Positions 17,056-27,191 of a DNA stretch of 64,000 nucleotides are shown here, in pieces; within the stretch, counting starts at the first letter, position 1, and each line of letters opens with the position of its first letter. Below the pieces are notes generated by a model. It was not told the origin of the DNA, made no database searches, and saw only the letters and a list, made by a program, of their open reading frames with translations. Source of the DNA: Colwellia sp. MB3u-45 (GTDB taxonomy: Bacteria; Pseudomonadota; Gammaproteobacteria; Enterobacterales; Alteromonadaceae); the NCBI RefSeq assembly GCF_014077005.1, contig NZ_JACGVC010000053.1, positions 124,001 to 188,000 on the forward strand. The letters are read 5' to 3'. The translations under genes were made by a program, and so were the position numbers.

Positions 17056-18897
17056 ATGGACTCAGCATTAACCGAAATCAGTGAATTTATACAAGCGATT
17101 CCTCCGATGGATTTATTGCCGAGTAATATCATCGAACAAGTCGTTAAAGAGATCAGTATTTGTTATGTGCGTAGGGGGCAGTCGCTACCTCCAGAGGGTA
17201 TTGTAGAAGCGAACCTCTACATATTACGCAAAGGTGCATTAAGTTATGTCACTGAAAATGATGAGTTATTGGGGAAATATAGTGAAGGCGATATTTGTAC
17301 CGCTTTTTGCCTAAATAATGATGACAAGGCCAAAGTTACCTCTGATGAAGATACTTTGCTTTACAGCATCAACTACCATAACTTTCACCAGCTGGTCAGT
17401 GAATATCCCGATGTACTGGCATTTTTTCAGCAAACATCTGAGCAACGCCTCAATAAAAAAATGCTGCAAGTTAATGAAGACGCTATTTTAAATTCTTCAT
17501 TACTTAATAGCTCAATCGCTCATTTTTGTCATGACCCTGTTTTTACCGTAAGTCCTGACACGAGTATTCAACAAGCGGCCATTTTGATGACAGAACAAGG
17601 TTTTTCATGTTTGGTTATTGTACAAAATGATCAGTTACTCGGCATAGTCACCGACAAAGACATTCGTCGGCGCTGTGTGGCGCAAGGCTTAGGTATTGAG
17701 CAACCGGTTAGCGTAATCATGACCGATGACATGGCGACAATCGATATTAAAAGTACTGCCTATGACGCGTTAATGATGATGACACAAAAGCATATTCATC
17801 ATTTACCTGTCACTGCAGATAGCCAACTCAAAGGCATGGTTACTGTCACTGATTTAATGAATAATGAAGGGCAAAATGCCATTAACATTACCAGTATTAT
17901 TCATAAAGCAAAATCGGTCGACGAACTCATCGAAATCAGTAGCATGATACCCAAACTGCAAATACGGATGGCAAAACTAGGCACTACCGCTGACCATGTT
18001 GGTAAAAGTATTAGTGCCATTACCATGGCGTTTACCATTCGATTAATTGAAATGGCGGAAAAATTATTAGGCCCACCACCTGTGCCTTACGCGTGGTTGG
18101 CTGCAGGCTCGCAAGGAAGACAAGAGCAATTTGCTCACTCAGATCAAGACAACGCCTTAATCATTTCAAACGACATGCAACCACAGCATGGCTACTGGTT
18201 TAAAGATCTTGCTACTTTTGTTTCTGACGGCTTAGCCGCTTGTGGTTTTATTTACTGCCCTGGCAATGTCATGGCGACAAATCCTCAGTGGTGTCAAACA
18301 CAAAAAAAATGGTCACAATATTTTGCCCAGTGGATTAACACACCAGACCCAAAAGCCTTAATGCATTGCAGCACTTTTTTTGACTTAATCACGGTTTATG
18401 GCGAGAGTAATTTACTCGAGCAAGTGCGAGTGAAAATGTTAAAAAAAACCCAAAGTAGCACATTATTTATTGCACACTTATCGCGTAACGCTTTAAATTT
18501 AAGGCCACCATTAGGTTTTTTCCGTGATTTTGTCTTAATTCAAGATGGCGAAAATAAAGCGACACTAGATTTAAAACACAACGGTATTGCCCCAATAGTT
18601 GATCTGGCCCGTATTTATGCACTATCTGAGGGGATTTCTTCGGTCAATACCATAGAGCGATTAAAGCAAGCCGCAGGCACACCTTCATTAACCAAAGCAT
18701 CAGCAGCAAACCTTATTGATGCCTATGAATTTTTAAGTATGCTGCGCATGATGCACCAAGCCAACAAATTACAAAAAGGACAACAGCCTAATAACTACTT
18801 GTCACCTAAAGATATATCTAAACTCGAGCGTGAACACTTAAAAGATGCCTTTAAAGTGATCAAAACCATGCAAGACAGCCGTCAGTCAACTTATTAA
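17056..18897 (+). CDS. cNMP-binding/CBS/DUF294 nucleotidyltransferase-like signalling protein
   Basis: A 613-residue cytosolic protein. Domains in order: a cyclic-nucleotide-binding-like domain (about residues 20-130); two CBS motifs (about 155-270, with GFSCLVIVQNDQLLGIVTDKDIRR and HHLPVTADSQLKGMVTVTDL), which normally bind adenosyl nucleotides; a DUF294 nucleotidyltransferase-like domain (about 300-430) with AAGSQGRQEQFAHSDQDNAL, containing the GS...SDxD metal-binding pattern of GlnE/GlnD-type enzymes; and a DUF294_C helical domain to the end. The biochemical target is unknown. The gene is standard in the neighbourhood of acs/actP-type genes in Vibrio, Shewanella and Pseudomonas, so a role in acetate or carboxylate control is inferred. 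It is divergent from the symporter operon and followed by the exonuclease gene after 15 bases. Confidence 0.9.
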   Translation: MDSALTEISEFIQAIPPMDLLPSNIIEQVVKEISICYVRRGQSLPPEGIVEANLYILRKGALSYVTENDELLGKYSEGDICTAFCLNNDDKAKVTSDEDTLLYSINYHNFHQLVSEYPDVLAFFQQTSEQRLNKKMLQVNEDAILNSSLLNSSIAHFCHDPVFTVSPDTSIQQAAILMTEQGFSCLVIVQNDQLLGIVTDKDIRRRCVAQGLGIEQPVSVIMTDDMATIDIKSTAYDALMMMTQKHIHHLPVTADSQLKGMVTVTDLMNNEGQNAINITSIIHKAKSVDELIEISSMIPKLQIRMAKLGTTADHVGKSISAITMAFTIRLIEMAEKLLGPPPVPYAWLAAGSQGRQEQFAHSDQDNALIISNDMQPQHGYWFKDLATFVSDGLAACGFIYCPGNVMATNPQWCQTQKKWSQYFAQWINTPDPKALMHCSTFFDLITVYGESNLLEQVRVKMLKKTQSSTLFIAHLSRNALNLRPPLGFFRDFVLIQDGENKATLDLKHNGIAPIVDLARIYALSEGISSVNTIERLKQAAGTPSLTKASAANLIDAYEFLSMLRMMHQANKLQKGQQPNNYLSPKDISKLEREHLKDAFKVIKTMQDSRQSTY

Positions 18898-18912
18898 CGA
18901 TAGCCATTTATT

Positions 18913-19611
18913 ATGTTAAACCATCATCCATTAACTCGTTGGCTATTCGGTTACGAAGCACAACGTAAACGTATGTTAAAAAGGGCGCCTGAAGGGCCAT
19001 TGCGTGATTTTCTCAGCGTACCCTTTCCACCGCTTTACACTCCGTTGAACTGTATTCCAATTTTAGCGGTAGATTTTGAAACCACAGGTTTAGATGCGGT
19101 GCAAGATAAGTTACTCAGTGTCGGTTGCGTAGAATTAAACTTTAATCAAATAAAGCTTGGCAGCAGTTATCACCAAATTATTAACGCTAAAGGTAGCTTA
19201 AAGGCCAATAATGTCACTATTCATCAAATAACTGACGACCAAAAAGACCAAGGTCAGCCCTTAGCTGAGGTCATAGAACAATTACTTAAGCGCCTTGCCG
19301 GCAAAGTGATGTTAGTACACTTTGCCCGTATTGAACGACAGTTTTTGCGACAAGCCTGCCTTGAACTCTATGGTATGGCGCCACCATTTCCTATTATAGA
19401 CACCTTAGTGGTCGCTAAAAGAAGACTCGATAAAAGAGATGTAGCCTACGACCCTTCTGAATTAAGACTGTTAGCCTTACGAGAAAAGTACGACCTGCCT
19501 GAGCACTATGCCCACAATGCACTCAATGATGCTATCGCAACAGCTGAATTGTTGTTAGCGCAGTTAAGCGAAAGAAGTAAGGATTTGTCACTGCAGCAAT
19601 TGATTTTATAA
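18913..19611 (+). CDS. DnaQ-like DEDDh 3'-5' exonuclease
   Basis: A 232-residue protein of the DNA polymerase III epsilon-like exonuclease family. Exo I is AVDFETTGLD (near residues 55-64). Exo II reads VHFARIERQFL, with Glu where most members have Asp, a form known in this subfamily. Exo III is HNALNDAIATAELL. It likely removes nucleotides from DNA or RNA 3' ends; the natural substrate is unknown. It lies 15 bases after the DUF294 gene and is certainly co-transcribed with it, a pairing that recurs beside CrbS/CrbR-regulated genes in other gammaproteobacteria. Confidence 0.88.
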   Translation: MLNHHPLTRWLFGYEAQRKRMLKRAPEGPLRDFLSVPFPPLYTPLNCIPILAVDFETTGLDAVQDKLLSVGCVELNFNQIKLGSSYHQIINAKGSLKANNVTIHQITDDQKDQGQPLAEVIEQLLKRLAGKVMLVHFARIERQFLRQACLELYGMAPPFPIIDTLVVAKRRLDKRDVAYDPSELRLLALREKYDLPEHYAHNALNDAIATAELLLAQLSERSKDLSLQQLIL

Positions 19612-19845
19612 GTTGAGCATTAACCTATTTGCTAGAGAAATAGCCACTACGATTGAAATACTTAAGGTGCTGCACAATAACTTTGCCACACCATGGCGCC
19701 TATACCTGCTGTATTTTAATAGACAGACTTTGCACGCCGAGCACGGCTATGCGGCTAAATTATTTTAGCCAAATGCAGAAAATAGCTTGGTCTATGGTCA
19801 AACTATGAGATAATTATGGCCGCAATCACATACCTATGGTCAATT

Positions 19846-20082
19846 ATGAAACTTTTAGTTCGCAACCTTTCTCGTACGACAACCGAACAGGAACTCCGTA
19901 TTTTATTTTCTGCTCATGGCACTGTCACTGAATGTAACTTAGTTTTAGACCAAGAAACGGCCAAATCAAAAGGTTTTGCTTTTGTTGTAATGCCTGATGA
20001 AAAAGAAGCAAAACTAGCCTTGTCTAATCTACATGAAACCAAAATCGCAAAAAATAAAATTCGTGTGAAAATCGCGCAATAA
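19846..20082 (+). CDS. Small RNA-binding protein, single RRM domain
   Basis: A 78-residue protein consisting of one RRM fold. RNP2 is KLLVRNL at the N-terminus and RNP1 is KGFAFVVM near residues 43-50, spaced as in the glycine-rich RNA-binding proteins of marine gammaproteobacteria and cyanobacteria. Such proteins bind single-stranded RNA and are often cold-induced; target RNAs are unknown. The start at 19846 places RNP2 directly after Met. An upstream in-frame ATG at 19816 would add ten residues of unlikely sequence. It is monocistronic, with a strong terminator behind it. Confidence 0.85.
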   Translation: MKLLVRNLSRTTTEQELRILFSAHGTVTECNLVLDQETAKSKGFAFVVMPDEKEAKLALSNLHETKIAKNKIRVKIAQ

Positions 20083-20101
20083 TTTTAGCCAAACAATAGA
20101 A

Positions 20102-20130
20102 AAAAAAGCCAGCTCTATGCTGGCTTTTTT
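20102..20130 (+). terminator. Terminator after the RRM gene
   Basis: AAAAAAGCCAGC pairs with GCTGGCTTTTTT around a 5-base loop, 20 bases after the stop codon. Confidence 0.92.
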
Positions 20131-20389
20131 GTCACTAAATAAAACTAAAGCTCGTTAGTACTTGCAGAGTGACCATGCAGCTATTATGACGATATTTTTT
20201 CATCTGTTAGCTTGTGCTGTTTTTCATAGCTTAGTGATTTAATCTGCCATTTTAATAACGCTTACAAGCTCAATTGAGCTTGTAAGTGTAACTCTATGTA
20301 ATCTTTTGTAAATTCAGTCAATTAAGGTTTATTATTAAAATACTTTAATTTAGAATGATCGTTCACTCTAAATTTAAAAGGTATTTAAC
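20131..20389. other. Leader region of the efflux operon
   Basis: About 260 bases without a gene. It carries the inverted repeat at 20347-20374 near the efflux start codon and a smaller repeat, AAGCTCAATTGAGCTT, at about 20267-20282. No small ORF is convincing. Confidence 0.5.
20347..20374. promoter_or_regulatory. 28-bp imperfect inverted repeat, candidate repressor operator
   Basis: The half AATTTAGAATGATC faces GTTCACTCTAAATT; the outer eight bases of each arm pair perfectly and the centre is GATCGTTC-like. It lies 16 bases before the ATG of the efflux adaptor gene and resembles AcrR/TetR-type operators. The downstream TetR-family gene at 26296 is the obvious candidate to bind it. Confidence 0.6.
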
Positions 20390-21568
20390 ATGCAGTGTTC
20401 CCGCACCGTTTTATTTGTATTATCAAGCCTCATAGGTTCCGTTGCTTTAACGGGTTGTGATATCGCTGCCGAGCAGTCACAAGTTTTAGCACCTCAAGCT
20501 GTGCCTGTAGGTGTGGTGACATTAAAAAGCCAATCATTAACGCTTAAAAAAGAATTACCTGGTCGCATTAGTGCCTTTCAAATCGCTGATATTCGTCCTC
20601 AGGTAAGTGGTATAGTGCAATCGCGTTTATTTACTGAAGGCAAGCGAGTTGAGCAAGGCCAAGCGCTTTATCAGATTAATCCTGCCACATTTAAAGCTGA
20701 ACTAGCGGCGAGCGAAGCCGCTGTGGCAAAAGCGCAAGCCAGCATTGCAAGCAGTAAAGCTAAAGCTTCACGCTATAGCGAGCTATTAAAAATTAAAGCA
20801 GTAAGTCAGCAAGACTTTGATGAAGCTGATGCGTCATACAAACAAGCGAAAGCCGAATTACTAACCGCTAAGGCACAACAACAAAGTGCGCAAATTAATC
20901 TTGATTATAGCCATGTCTCGTCACCCATTAGCGGACAAATTAGTAAGTCGAGTGTCACTGTAGGTGCTTTAGTCAGTGCCAATCAAACCACTGCGCTTGC
21001 AACAGTGACTCAGCTTGACCCAATCTATGTCGATTTAACGCAATCAAGCAATGAACTAACCAAACTTAAAAAAGCGATAGCGTCAGGTGCTTTGACGGTT
21101 GACTCGACAAGTCAAACAGACGTTGAACTCATCATGGAAGATGGTGCAACTTATGCTCATAAAGGCACATTACAGTTTTCTGAAGTAACCGTAGACCCAA
21201 GTACGGGCTCGGTAACCCTGCGCGCTAAATTTCCTAACCCGGAAAAATTATTATTGCCAGGCATGTATGCCCGCGCTTCTATCATTGAAGGCGTAAAAGC
21301 CAACGCTATTTTAGTTCCTCAGCGTGGCGTAAGTCGAAATACTAAAGGCGAGCCAACAGCAATGGTGGTCAGTAAAGACAATAAAGTTGAAAGCCGTATT
21401 TTAGCTGTTGATAGAACAGTGGGTTCAAATTGGTTAGTAACAAGTGGATTGGCTGATGGCGACAAATTGATTGTTGAAGGTTTGCAAAAAATTCGTCCCG
21501 GTGCCCCAGTTGTTTCATCTGAAGTTGGCTCATCTGCTGCAGCATCTTCTGTAAATAAAGCGCAATAA
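20390..21568 (+). CDS. RND efflux periplasmic adaptor lipoprotein (AcrA/MexA family)
   Basis: A 392-residue adaptor that links the inner-membrane RND pump to the outer-membrane channel. The N-terminus is a lipoprotein signal with lipobox ALTGC (residues 19-23). Next come the lipoyl/beta-barrel segments (GRISAFQIADIRPQVSGIVQ), a coiled-coil hairpin (about 100-175, rich in Ala, Lys and Gln), the second lipoyl half (NLDYSHVSSPISGQISKS) and the C-terminal membrane-proximal domain ending in IRPGAPV. The length is typical. It is the first gene of a three-gene operon; the RND gene starts 12 bases after its stop codon. Substrates are probably multiple drugs or bile-like compounds by family; nothing in the sequence fixes them. 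Confidence 0.93.
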   Translation: MQCSRTVLFVLSSLIGSVALTGCDIAAEQSQVLAPQAVPVGVVTLKSQSLTLKKELPGRISAFQIADIRPQVSGIVQSRLFTEGKRVEQGQALYQINPATFKAELAASEAAVAKAQASIASSKAKASRYSELLKIKAVSQQDFDEADASYKQAKAELLTAKAQQQSAQINLDYSHVSSPISGQISKSSVTVGALVSANQTTALATVTQLDPIYVDLTQSSNELTKLKKAIASGALTVDSTSQTDVELIMEDGATYAHKGTLQFSEVTVDPSTGSVTLRAKFPNPEKLLLPGMYARASIIEGVKANAILVPQRGVSRNTKGEPTAMVVSKDNKVESRILAVDRTVGSNWLVTSGLADGDKLIVEGLQKIRPGAPVVSSEVGSSAAASSVNKAQ

Positions 21569-21580
21569 CGGAGCATTGTA

Positions 21581-24500
21581 ATGTCACGATTTTTTATTGA
21601 TAGACCTATATTTGCATGGGTACTTGCTATCGTGGTGATGCTTGCGGGTATTTTAGCTATTCAAAATTTGCCTATCGCACAGTATCCATCGATCGCGCCA
21701 CCTGCTGTTAGTATTACAGCAACTTACCCGGGCGCCTCAGCACGTACGCTTGAAGATACAGTAACACAAGTTATTGAGCAGAAAATGAAAGGGCTTGATG
21801 GCTTGCTTTATATGTCGTCAACGTCTGAGTCTAGCGGCTCTGCTACATTGACGCTTTCATTTAGTGCTGACACTGACCCTGATATTGCTCAGGTTCAGGT
21901 GCAAAATAAATTGGCAACCGCAACACCATTGCTACCAGAAGCAGTGCAAAGACAAGGTGTTGTCGTTGCTAAATCAGCTCGAAACTTTTTAATGGTTTAC
22001 GCTTTCGTCTCGAAAGATGGCAGCATGAGCAATATTGATATTGGTGATTATGTTTCATCGAATGTGCAAGATATTGTCTCGCGCGTAGAAGGTGTGGGTG
22101 AAGTGCAATTGTTTGGCTCTCAATATGCCATGCGCATTTGGTTAGACCCAGCAAAACTTGAAAGCTATAAACTGACACCAGCCGATATTAGTGCCTCTAT
22201 ATCAGAGCAAAATGCCCAAGTATCAGCAGGTCAATTAGGTGCTATGCCCGCTATTGCTGGCCAGCAACTCAACGCGACAGTAACCGCACAAAGTCGGTTA
22301 CAAACACCGGCTCAATTTGAAGAAATTTTAGTTAAAACCAGTAGCGATGGCTCTGTTGTGCGCCTTAAAGACGTAGCGAGTGTCGAACTCGGTGGTGAAA
22401 GCTACCGTGTAGTTGCCCGTTATGATGGTCAACCTGCCTCAGGTCTAGGTATTAAACTTGCCAGTGGCGCCAACGCACTTGATACGGCTGATGGTATTAA
22501 AGCCGCGATAAATGAGCTTGAACAATTCTTTCCTGAAGGATTAGAAGCCGTTGTTCCTTACGACACAACACCCTTTGTTTCTTTATCAATAGAAAAAGTT
22601 ATTCACACTTTAATTGAAGCCGTTGTTTTAGTATTTATTGTCATGTATCTATTTTTACAAAACTTCCGCGCGACACTCATTCCAACCATTGCGGTACCTG
22701 TGGTGCTGCTTGGTACGTTCGGTATTCTATATACTTTTGGCTATTCAATAAATACGATGACCATGTTTGCGATGGTATTGGCTATTGGTTTATTAGTTGA
22801 TGACGCCATCGTCGTGGTAGAGAACGTAGAACGATTGATGACCGAAGAAAAACTATCGGCGGTTGAAGCAACACGTAAATCAATGGATGAAATAAAAGGT
22901 GCCTTAGTCGGTATCGCTATGGTGCTTTCAGCGGTATTTATTCCGATGGCATTTTTTAGTGGTTCTACCGGTATTATCTATCGTCAATTTTCAATTACGC
23001 TAGTCTCTGCGATGGGGCTTTCGGTATTAGTTGCACTTATTTTAACGCCAGCACTGTGTGCTTCGTTATTAAAACCAAGTCATGTACACGACAACAGCTC
23101 ACTAATCGGTAAATTTTTCTCTGGCTTTAACCGTGGTTTTGATAAAACTAACGCCGGTGCGCAAGGCTTTGTTAGCCGAATGATCCAAAACTCTAAACGT
23201 TACTTGCTTATTTATGCTGTGATTGTTGGTGGTATGGTCTACGTGTTTTCAAACTTACCGACTGCATTTTTACCTGATGAAGACCAAGGTATTTTGTTTA
23301 ACCAAGTTTCATTACCCGCAGGCTCTACAACTCAACAAACGTTAGAGGTAGTTAAGAAAGTAGAAGATCACTTCTTGAACGACCAATCTGAAGCCGTTAA
23401 TGGTATTTTCACGGTAACAGGTTTTAGTTTCGCCGGTTCAGGGCAAAACTCAGCGATTGCCTTTGTAAATCTTAAGCATTGGGATGAACGCCAACGTGAC
23501 GATTTATCGGTACAAGGTGTTGCGGGTAAAGCGATGGGATATTTTTCTACGATAAAAGAAGCCTTTGTCTTTGCTTTCCCACCGCCAGCGATTATGGAAC
23601 TAGGTACTGCCAACGGCTTTAATATTTTTTTGCAAGACCGTGTTGGTCTTGGCCATGACGCGCTGCTAGCCGCTCGAAATCAGTTATTAGGCTTAGCAAG
23701 TCAAAGCCCAATCTTAGCGGGCGTTCGTCCTAACGGCCAAGAAGACATGCCAGAGTTACAACTTGATACTGATTTAGCGAAAGCTGAAGCACTTGGCGTT
23801 TCGCAAAGTGCTATTAACAGCACGCTTTCAACAGCATGGGGTAGTAGTTATGTAAATGACTTTATTGACCGTGGTCGCGTGAAAAAAGTGTATATGCAAG
23901 GTGATGCAAAATCTCGTATGGTGCCAGAAGATTTAAATAAATGGTATGTACGTAACAAGAATGGTGACATGGTGCCTTTCTCGGCATTTTCTAGCACTTA
24001 CTGGACCTACGGCTCACCACGTTTAGAGCGTTATAATGGTTTTTCAGCAATGGAAATTCAAGGTAGTGCAGCGCCCGGCTACAGTACGGGTCAAGCAATG
24101 GATGAAATGGAGCGTTTAGTTAAACAGCTGCCAAATGGTATTGCATCTGAGTGGACAGGTATCTCGTTCCAAGAGCGTTCAAGTAGTGGGCAAGCTCCTT
24201 TACTTTATGGTCTTTCATTACTGTTTGTATTTTTATGTTTAGCGGCATTATATGAAAGCTGGTCGGTTCCATTCGCTATTATGTTAATTGTGCCTTTGGG
24301 TATATTTGGTGCAATTATGGCGGCTTTTTTCGGCGGTTTATCAAACGATATTTACTTACAAGTAGGCTTGTTGACTACCATAGGTTTAGCCTCTAAAAAT
24401 GCGGTATTAATTGTTGAATTTGCCATTCATAAAATGGATGAGGGCTTAGGCCTAGTTGATGCCGCTGTCGCCGCAGTACGCCTTCGTTTACGTCCTATCT

Positions 24501-24715
24501 TGATGACCTCTATGGCCTTTATTTGTGGTGTTTTACCTCTAGCTATTGCATCAAGTGCTGGCTCGGGTGCGCAAAACGCCTTAGGTATTTCAATTATTGG
24601 CGGCACACTTGCCTCATCAATTTTGGTGGTGGTATTTGTCCCGATGTTCTTTGTCTTAGTGCGTCGTATCTTCCCTGGTAAAGTTAACGATTCTATCAAG
24701 GAGAGCGCAGAATGA
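21581..24715 (+). CDS. RND multidrug efflux transporter (AcrB/MexB, HAE1 family)
   Basis: A 1044-residue inner-membrane proton/drug antiporter. The start [23 protein letters not shown] is typical of HAE1 pumps. Twelve membrane helices lie in two sets, each after a large periplasmic loop. Conserved features seen are [16 protein letters not shown] with the two transmembrane Asp residues in helix 4 (near residues 405-412), the helix 10 Lys in [14 protein letters not shown], and the porter-domain block [28 protein letters not shown]-like sequence precedes helix 8. Length equals AcrB. The stop codon overlaps the start codon of the outer-membrane factor by four bases (ATGA), so the two are translationally coupled. 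Confidence 0.96.
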   Translation: MSRFFIDRPIFAWVLAIVVMLAGILAIQNLPIAQYPSIAPPAVSITATYPGASARTLEDTVTQVIEQKMKGLDGLLYMSSTSESSGSATLTLSFSADTDPDIAQVQVQNKLATATPLLPEAVQRQGVVVAKSARNFLMVYAFVSKDGSMSNIDIGDYVSSNVQDIVSRVEGVGEVQLFGSQYAMRIWLDPAKLESYKLTPADISASISEQNAQVSAGQLGAMPAIAGQQLNATVTAQSRLQTPAQFEEILVKTSSDGSVVRLKDVASVELGGESYRVVARYDGQPASGLGIKLASGANALDTADGIKAAINELEQFFPEGLEAVVPYDTTPFVSLSIEKVIHTLIEAVVLVFIVMYLFLQNFRATLIPTIAVPVVLLGTFGILYTFGYSINTMTMFAMVLAIGLLVDDAIVVVENVERLMTEEKLSAVEATRKSMDEIKGALVGIAMVLSAVFIPMAFFSGSTGIIYRQFSITLVSAMGLSVLVALILTPALCASLLKPSHVHDNSSLIGKFFSGFNRGFDKTNAGAQGFVSRMIQNSKRYLLIYAVIVGGMVYVFSNLPTAFLPDEDQGILFNQVSLPAGSTTQQTLEVVKKVEDHFLNDQSEAVNGIFTVTGFSFAGSGQNSAIAFVNLKHWDERQRDDLSVQGVAGKAMGYFSTIKEAFVFAFPPPAIMELGTANGFNIFLQDRVGLGHDALLAARNQLLGLASQSPILAGVRPNGQEDMPELQLDTDLAKAEALGVSQSAINSTLSTAWGSSYVNDFIDRGRVKKVYMQGDAKSRMVPEDLNKWYVRNKNGDMVPFSAFSSTYWTYGSPRLERYNGFSAMEIQGSAAPGYSTGQAMDEMERLVKQLPNGIASEWTGISFQERSSSGQAPLLYGLSLLFVFLCLAALYESWSVPFAIMLIVPLGIFGAIMAAFFGGLSNDIYLQVGLLTTIGLASKNAVLIVEFAIHKMDEGLGLVDAAVAAVRLRLRPILMTSMAFICGVLPLAIASSAGSGAQNALGISIIGGTLASSILVVVFVPMFFVLVRRIFPGKVNDSIKESAE

Positions 24716-26172
24716 ATTTAAAAAATCGTTCTTTTAACGCTGGTAACGTCCACAAGCGCCAGCTGAAAACCCTGACGGTAAGTGCTATTACGTTAGTTGT
24801 TTTGAGTGCTTGCCAATTAGCACCTGAGCAAAATAAACTTGCACTACCTGTACCTGATGCCTATGCATCAGGTACCAATCAAGCACAAGTTACGCCACTA
24901 AAATGGCAAGAGTTTTTTAACGACAAAAGCCTGCAAGCATTAATTGCACAAAGTCTTGAGCATAATAAAAATCTCCAAATTGCCATGCTTAATGTCCAGC
25001 GTGTACGTGGGCTTTATCAAATTGAAGACTCAGCGTTATATCCATCGTTAGATTTTAATAGCTCGGGTACTCGCCAACGTTTACCCGCTGATTTATCAGC
25101 AGGAAACAAGGCGACAATAAGCTCACAATATGGCGCAACAGTAGGTATAACCTCCTACGAGCTTGATATTTGGGGTAAGGTAGGTAATCAATCAGCACAA
25201 GCCTTACAAACCTTATATTCTACTGAGCTTAGCCAATACAGCACGCAAGTGACGTTAGTGGCTGAACTGGCTAATGCCTGGCTTAACTATGCTGCCGATC
25301 AGCAATTATTAACGCTTTCTAGAGAAACCTTGAATTCTCAGCAAGAGTCTCTGTCGCTGACACAAAAAAGCTTTGATTTAGGCGCAGCCTCAAAACTTAC
25401 GCTTGAGCAACTTAAAAGTACCGTCGCTACCGCAAAAATTGATATCGCAAAATATAAGCGCTTATTAAAACGTGACAAAAATGCTTTAGACTTACTTGTA
25501 GGTAAACCAGTCGCGAGTGATTTCCTGCCAAGTAAGTCACTGAATTCGTTGCTTACCTTACCAGAAATACCGGTTGGCTTGCCGTCTGACTTATTAACGC
25601 AACGGCCAGACATTAAAGCCGCAGAACATCAACTATTAGCAGCAAATGCCAATATTGGTATTGCGCGTGCCGCTTTTTATCCAAGTATTAGCTTAACGGC
25701 AAATGTCGGCTCGGCTTCAAGTGATTTAAACAGCTTATTTGATTCAGGCTCTGGATCATGGAGTTTTGTACCTTCGATTCGCTTACCTATTTTTAATATG
25801 GGTCGTAACCAAGCGGGGTTAGATGTCGCTAAAGCTGAGCAAGCAATTGCCTTGGTGACTTATCAGCAAAAAATTCAGCAAGCGTTTCGTGAGGTGGCTG
25901 ATATACTTGCCGATAGAGAAGGTTATCAAGCGCAATTAACCGCACTTGATATGTTGCTACAAAGTCGTCAATCGACATTTGATTTATCTCAAGCACGTTA
26001 TAACAAAGGGGTGGATAGTTACTTACAAGTTCTTGATGCACAAAGAACCTGGTATAACGCTCAGCAGCAAAATATTATGGGTCAACAAGCTTTACTTGCT
26101 AGTCAAATTAGCTTGTACAAAGTCGTTGGCGGTGGCTGGGAACAAAGTGCTAAAACTGGTCAACCTGAGTAA
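24712..26172 (+). CDS. RND efflux outer-membrane factor lipoprotein (OprM/NodT family)
   Basis: A 486-residue outer-membrane channel protein of the TolC/OprM type. The N-terminus is a lipoprotein signal with lipobox VLSAC (near residues 30-34). Two OEP repeats follow, with [55 protein letters not shown] and [20 protein letters not shown] as family marks. It completes the tripartite pump encoded by the two genes before it. It overlaps the pump gene by four bases. A long perfect hairpin follows the stop codon immediately. Confidence 0.94.
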   Translation: MNLKNRSFNAGNVHKRQLKTLTVSAITLVVLSACQLAPEQNKLALPVPDAYASGTNQAQVTPLKWQEFFNDKSLQALIAQSLEHNKNLQIAMLNVQRVRGLYQIEDSALYPSLDFNSSGTRQRLPADLSAGNKATISSQYGATVGITSYELDIWGKVGNQSAQALQTLYSTELSQYSTQVTLVAELANAWLNYAADQQLLTLSRETLNSQQESLSLTQKSFDLGAASKLTLEQLKSTVATAKIDIAKYKRLLKRDKNALDLLVGKPVASDFLPSKSLNSLLTLPEIPVGLPSDLLTQRPDIKAAEHQLLAANANIGIARAAFYPSISLTANVGSASSDLNSLFDSGSGSWSFVPSIRLPIFNMGRNQAGLDVAKAEQAIALVTYQQKIQQAFREVADILADREGYQAQLTALDMLLQSRQSTFDLSQARYNKGVDSYLQVLDAQRTWYNAQQQNIMGQQALLASQISLYKVVGGGWEQSAKTGQPE

Positions 26173-26211
26173 TTTTATCAGGGTACATAATTATTATGTA
26201 CCCTGATAAAA
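26173..26211. repeat. 18-bp perfect hairpin after the efflux operon
   Basis: TTTTATCAGGGTACATAA pairs without mismatch with its complement at 26194-26211 around a 3-base TTA loop. It starts within one base of the outer-membrane-factor stop codon. No T-run follows on the plus strand, so it is not a textbook terminator; it may stabilise the efflux mRNA 3' end, slow read-through into the regulator gene, or stop transcription weakly. Confidence 0.8.
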
Positions 26212-26267
26212 CCCAGTGGTAAATTCATTTTTGAAATGTAAAAACGCTTAATTAAACACTATTTTCG

Positions 26268-26283
26268 TACCGGTAGTCCGGTA
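26268..26283. promoter_or_regulatory. 16-bp inverted repeat before the TetR-family gene
   Basis: TACCGG TAGT CCGGTA, with six-base arms and a four-base spacer, ends 12 bases before the chosen ATG. The sequence resembles operators of TetR-family proteins and would suit autoregulation. Confidence 0.5.
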
Positions 26284-26295
26284 ATGGAGTTTCGT

Positions 26296-26907
26296 ATGAA
26301 AACCAAAAGACATTCAGATCCTGCGCTTGCTCAAGCACGCAGAGAGCAAGTGCTTAGCGCTGCAGCTGATTGTTTCCGCCGTAAAGGTTATCACGGTGCA
26401 GGCATGGCTGAAATATCTCGCACAGCGGGAATGAGTGCTGGGCATATTTATAATTATTTTGATAGTAAAGAAGCCATTATAGAAAGTATTATTGAAAAAG
26501 ATATGGAAGAAATGTTCTCTATCTTTCAGCAGTTTGAAGACCATCCCAGTGATGTGTTAACCGCACTGTTAGATGGCTTAAATATTGGTGTGCAAAGGCA
26601 CATGGATACTGGTTCATGCGTTGTTGATTTAGATATGATGGCTGAAGCGGGCAGAAACCATAAAGTCGCAACGCTATTGCGCGACGCAGATGCACAAGCA
26701 AGAAATCGCATGAGGCAACTATTAACCAGTGAAAGAAGTCTGTTAAAAGATCATTCTGAACAAGAACTTGAAAGCCGTATAAATGTTATATTTTCGGTGA
26801 TGGCCGGGTTATTACTAAGAAAAGTTCTTTACCCAGAGCTCACTGAAGAAACCGTATTAATAGCACTTCGACCCGCCATGAAAACATTACTTATGCCATT
26901 TGAGTAG
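26296..26907 (+). CDS. TetR/AcrR family transcriptional regulator of the efflux operon
   Basis: A 203-residue regulator. The N-terminal helix-turn-helix (about residues 25-55) reads GYHGAGMAEISRTAGMSAGHIYNYFDSKEAIIESI, a standard AcrR-like DNA-binding domain; the rest is the helical ligand-binding domain with VVDLDMMAEAGRN. The ATG at 26296 is chosen because GGAG lies seven bases upstream; an ATG at 26284 overlaps the inverted repeat region and has no ribosome binding site. It follows the efflux genes in the same direction, unlike the usual divergent arrangement. Control of the RND operon is inferred from position. A terminator follows. Confidence 0.88.
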   Translation: MKTKRHSDPALAQARREQVLSAAADCFRRKGYHGAGMAEISRTAGMSAGHIYNYFDSKEAIIESIIEKDMEEMFSIFQQFEDHPSDVLTALLDGLNIGVQRHMDTGSCVVDLDMMAEAGRNHKVATLLRDADAQARNRMRQLLTSERSLLKDHSEQELESRINVIFSVMAGLLLRKVLYPELTEETVLIALRPAMKTLLMPFE

Positions 26908-26927
26908 CAACAGTAGGGCTTAAAGTT

Positions 26928-26951
26928 AGCCAACGGATTTGGCTTTGTTTT
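26928..26951 (+). terminator. Terminator after the TetR-family gene
   Basis: AGCCAA pairs with TTGGCT over a 5-base loop, then TTGTTTT. It lies 21 bases after the stop codon. The remaining bases to greB (to 27191) show nothing else that I can name. Confidence 0.65.
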
Positions 26952-27191
26952 CGTCTATAAGATGATTTTAAGATTTTTATTAATCAAGAAACAATGGTTC
27001 TTCCTCCCTTGATTAACCAAGCCATACCGGAAAATTACTGAGTTTATTGCTTAGCTTTACAAAATTTATCTTCGGCTACGGCTAATCTCCTAGCATGACA
27101 TGCAATAATACTTTGAAAACTAAGCTCGCGTCCCTAAATTGAGTGACTTAACCACTATGTATTTAGTACTAAACTAGTGAATTATTTGTCC

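Noticed and set aside
26173-26211. Perfect hairpin considered as an intrinsic terminator
   Set aside because: There is no T-run after the stem on the plus strand; it is listed as a hairpin of unknown role instead.
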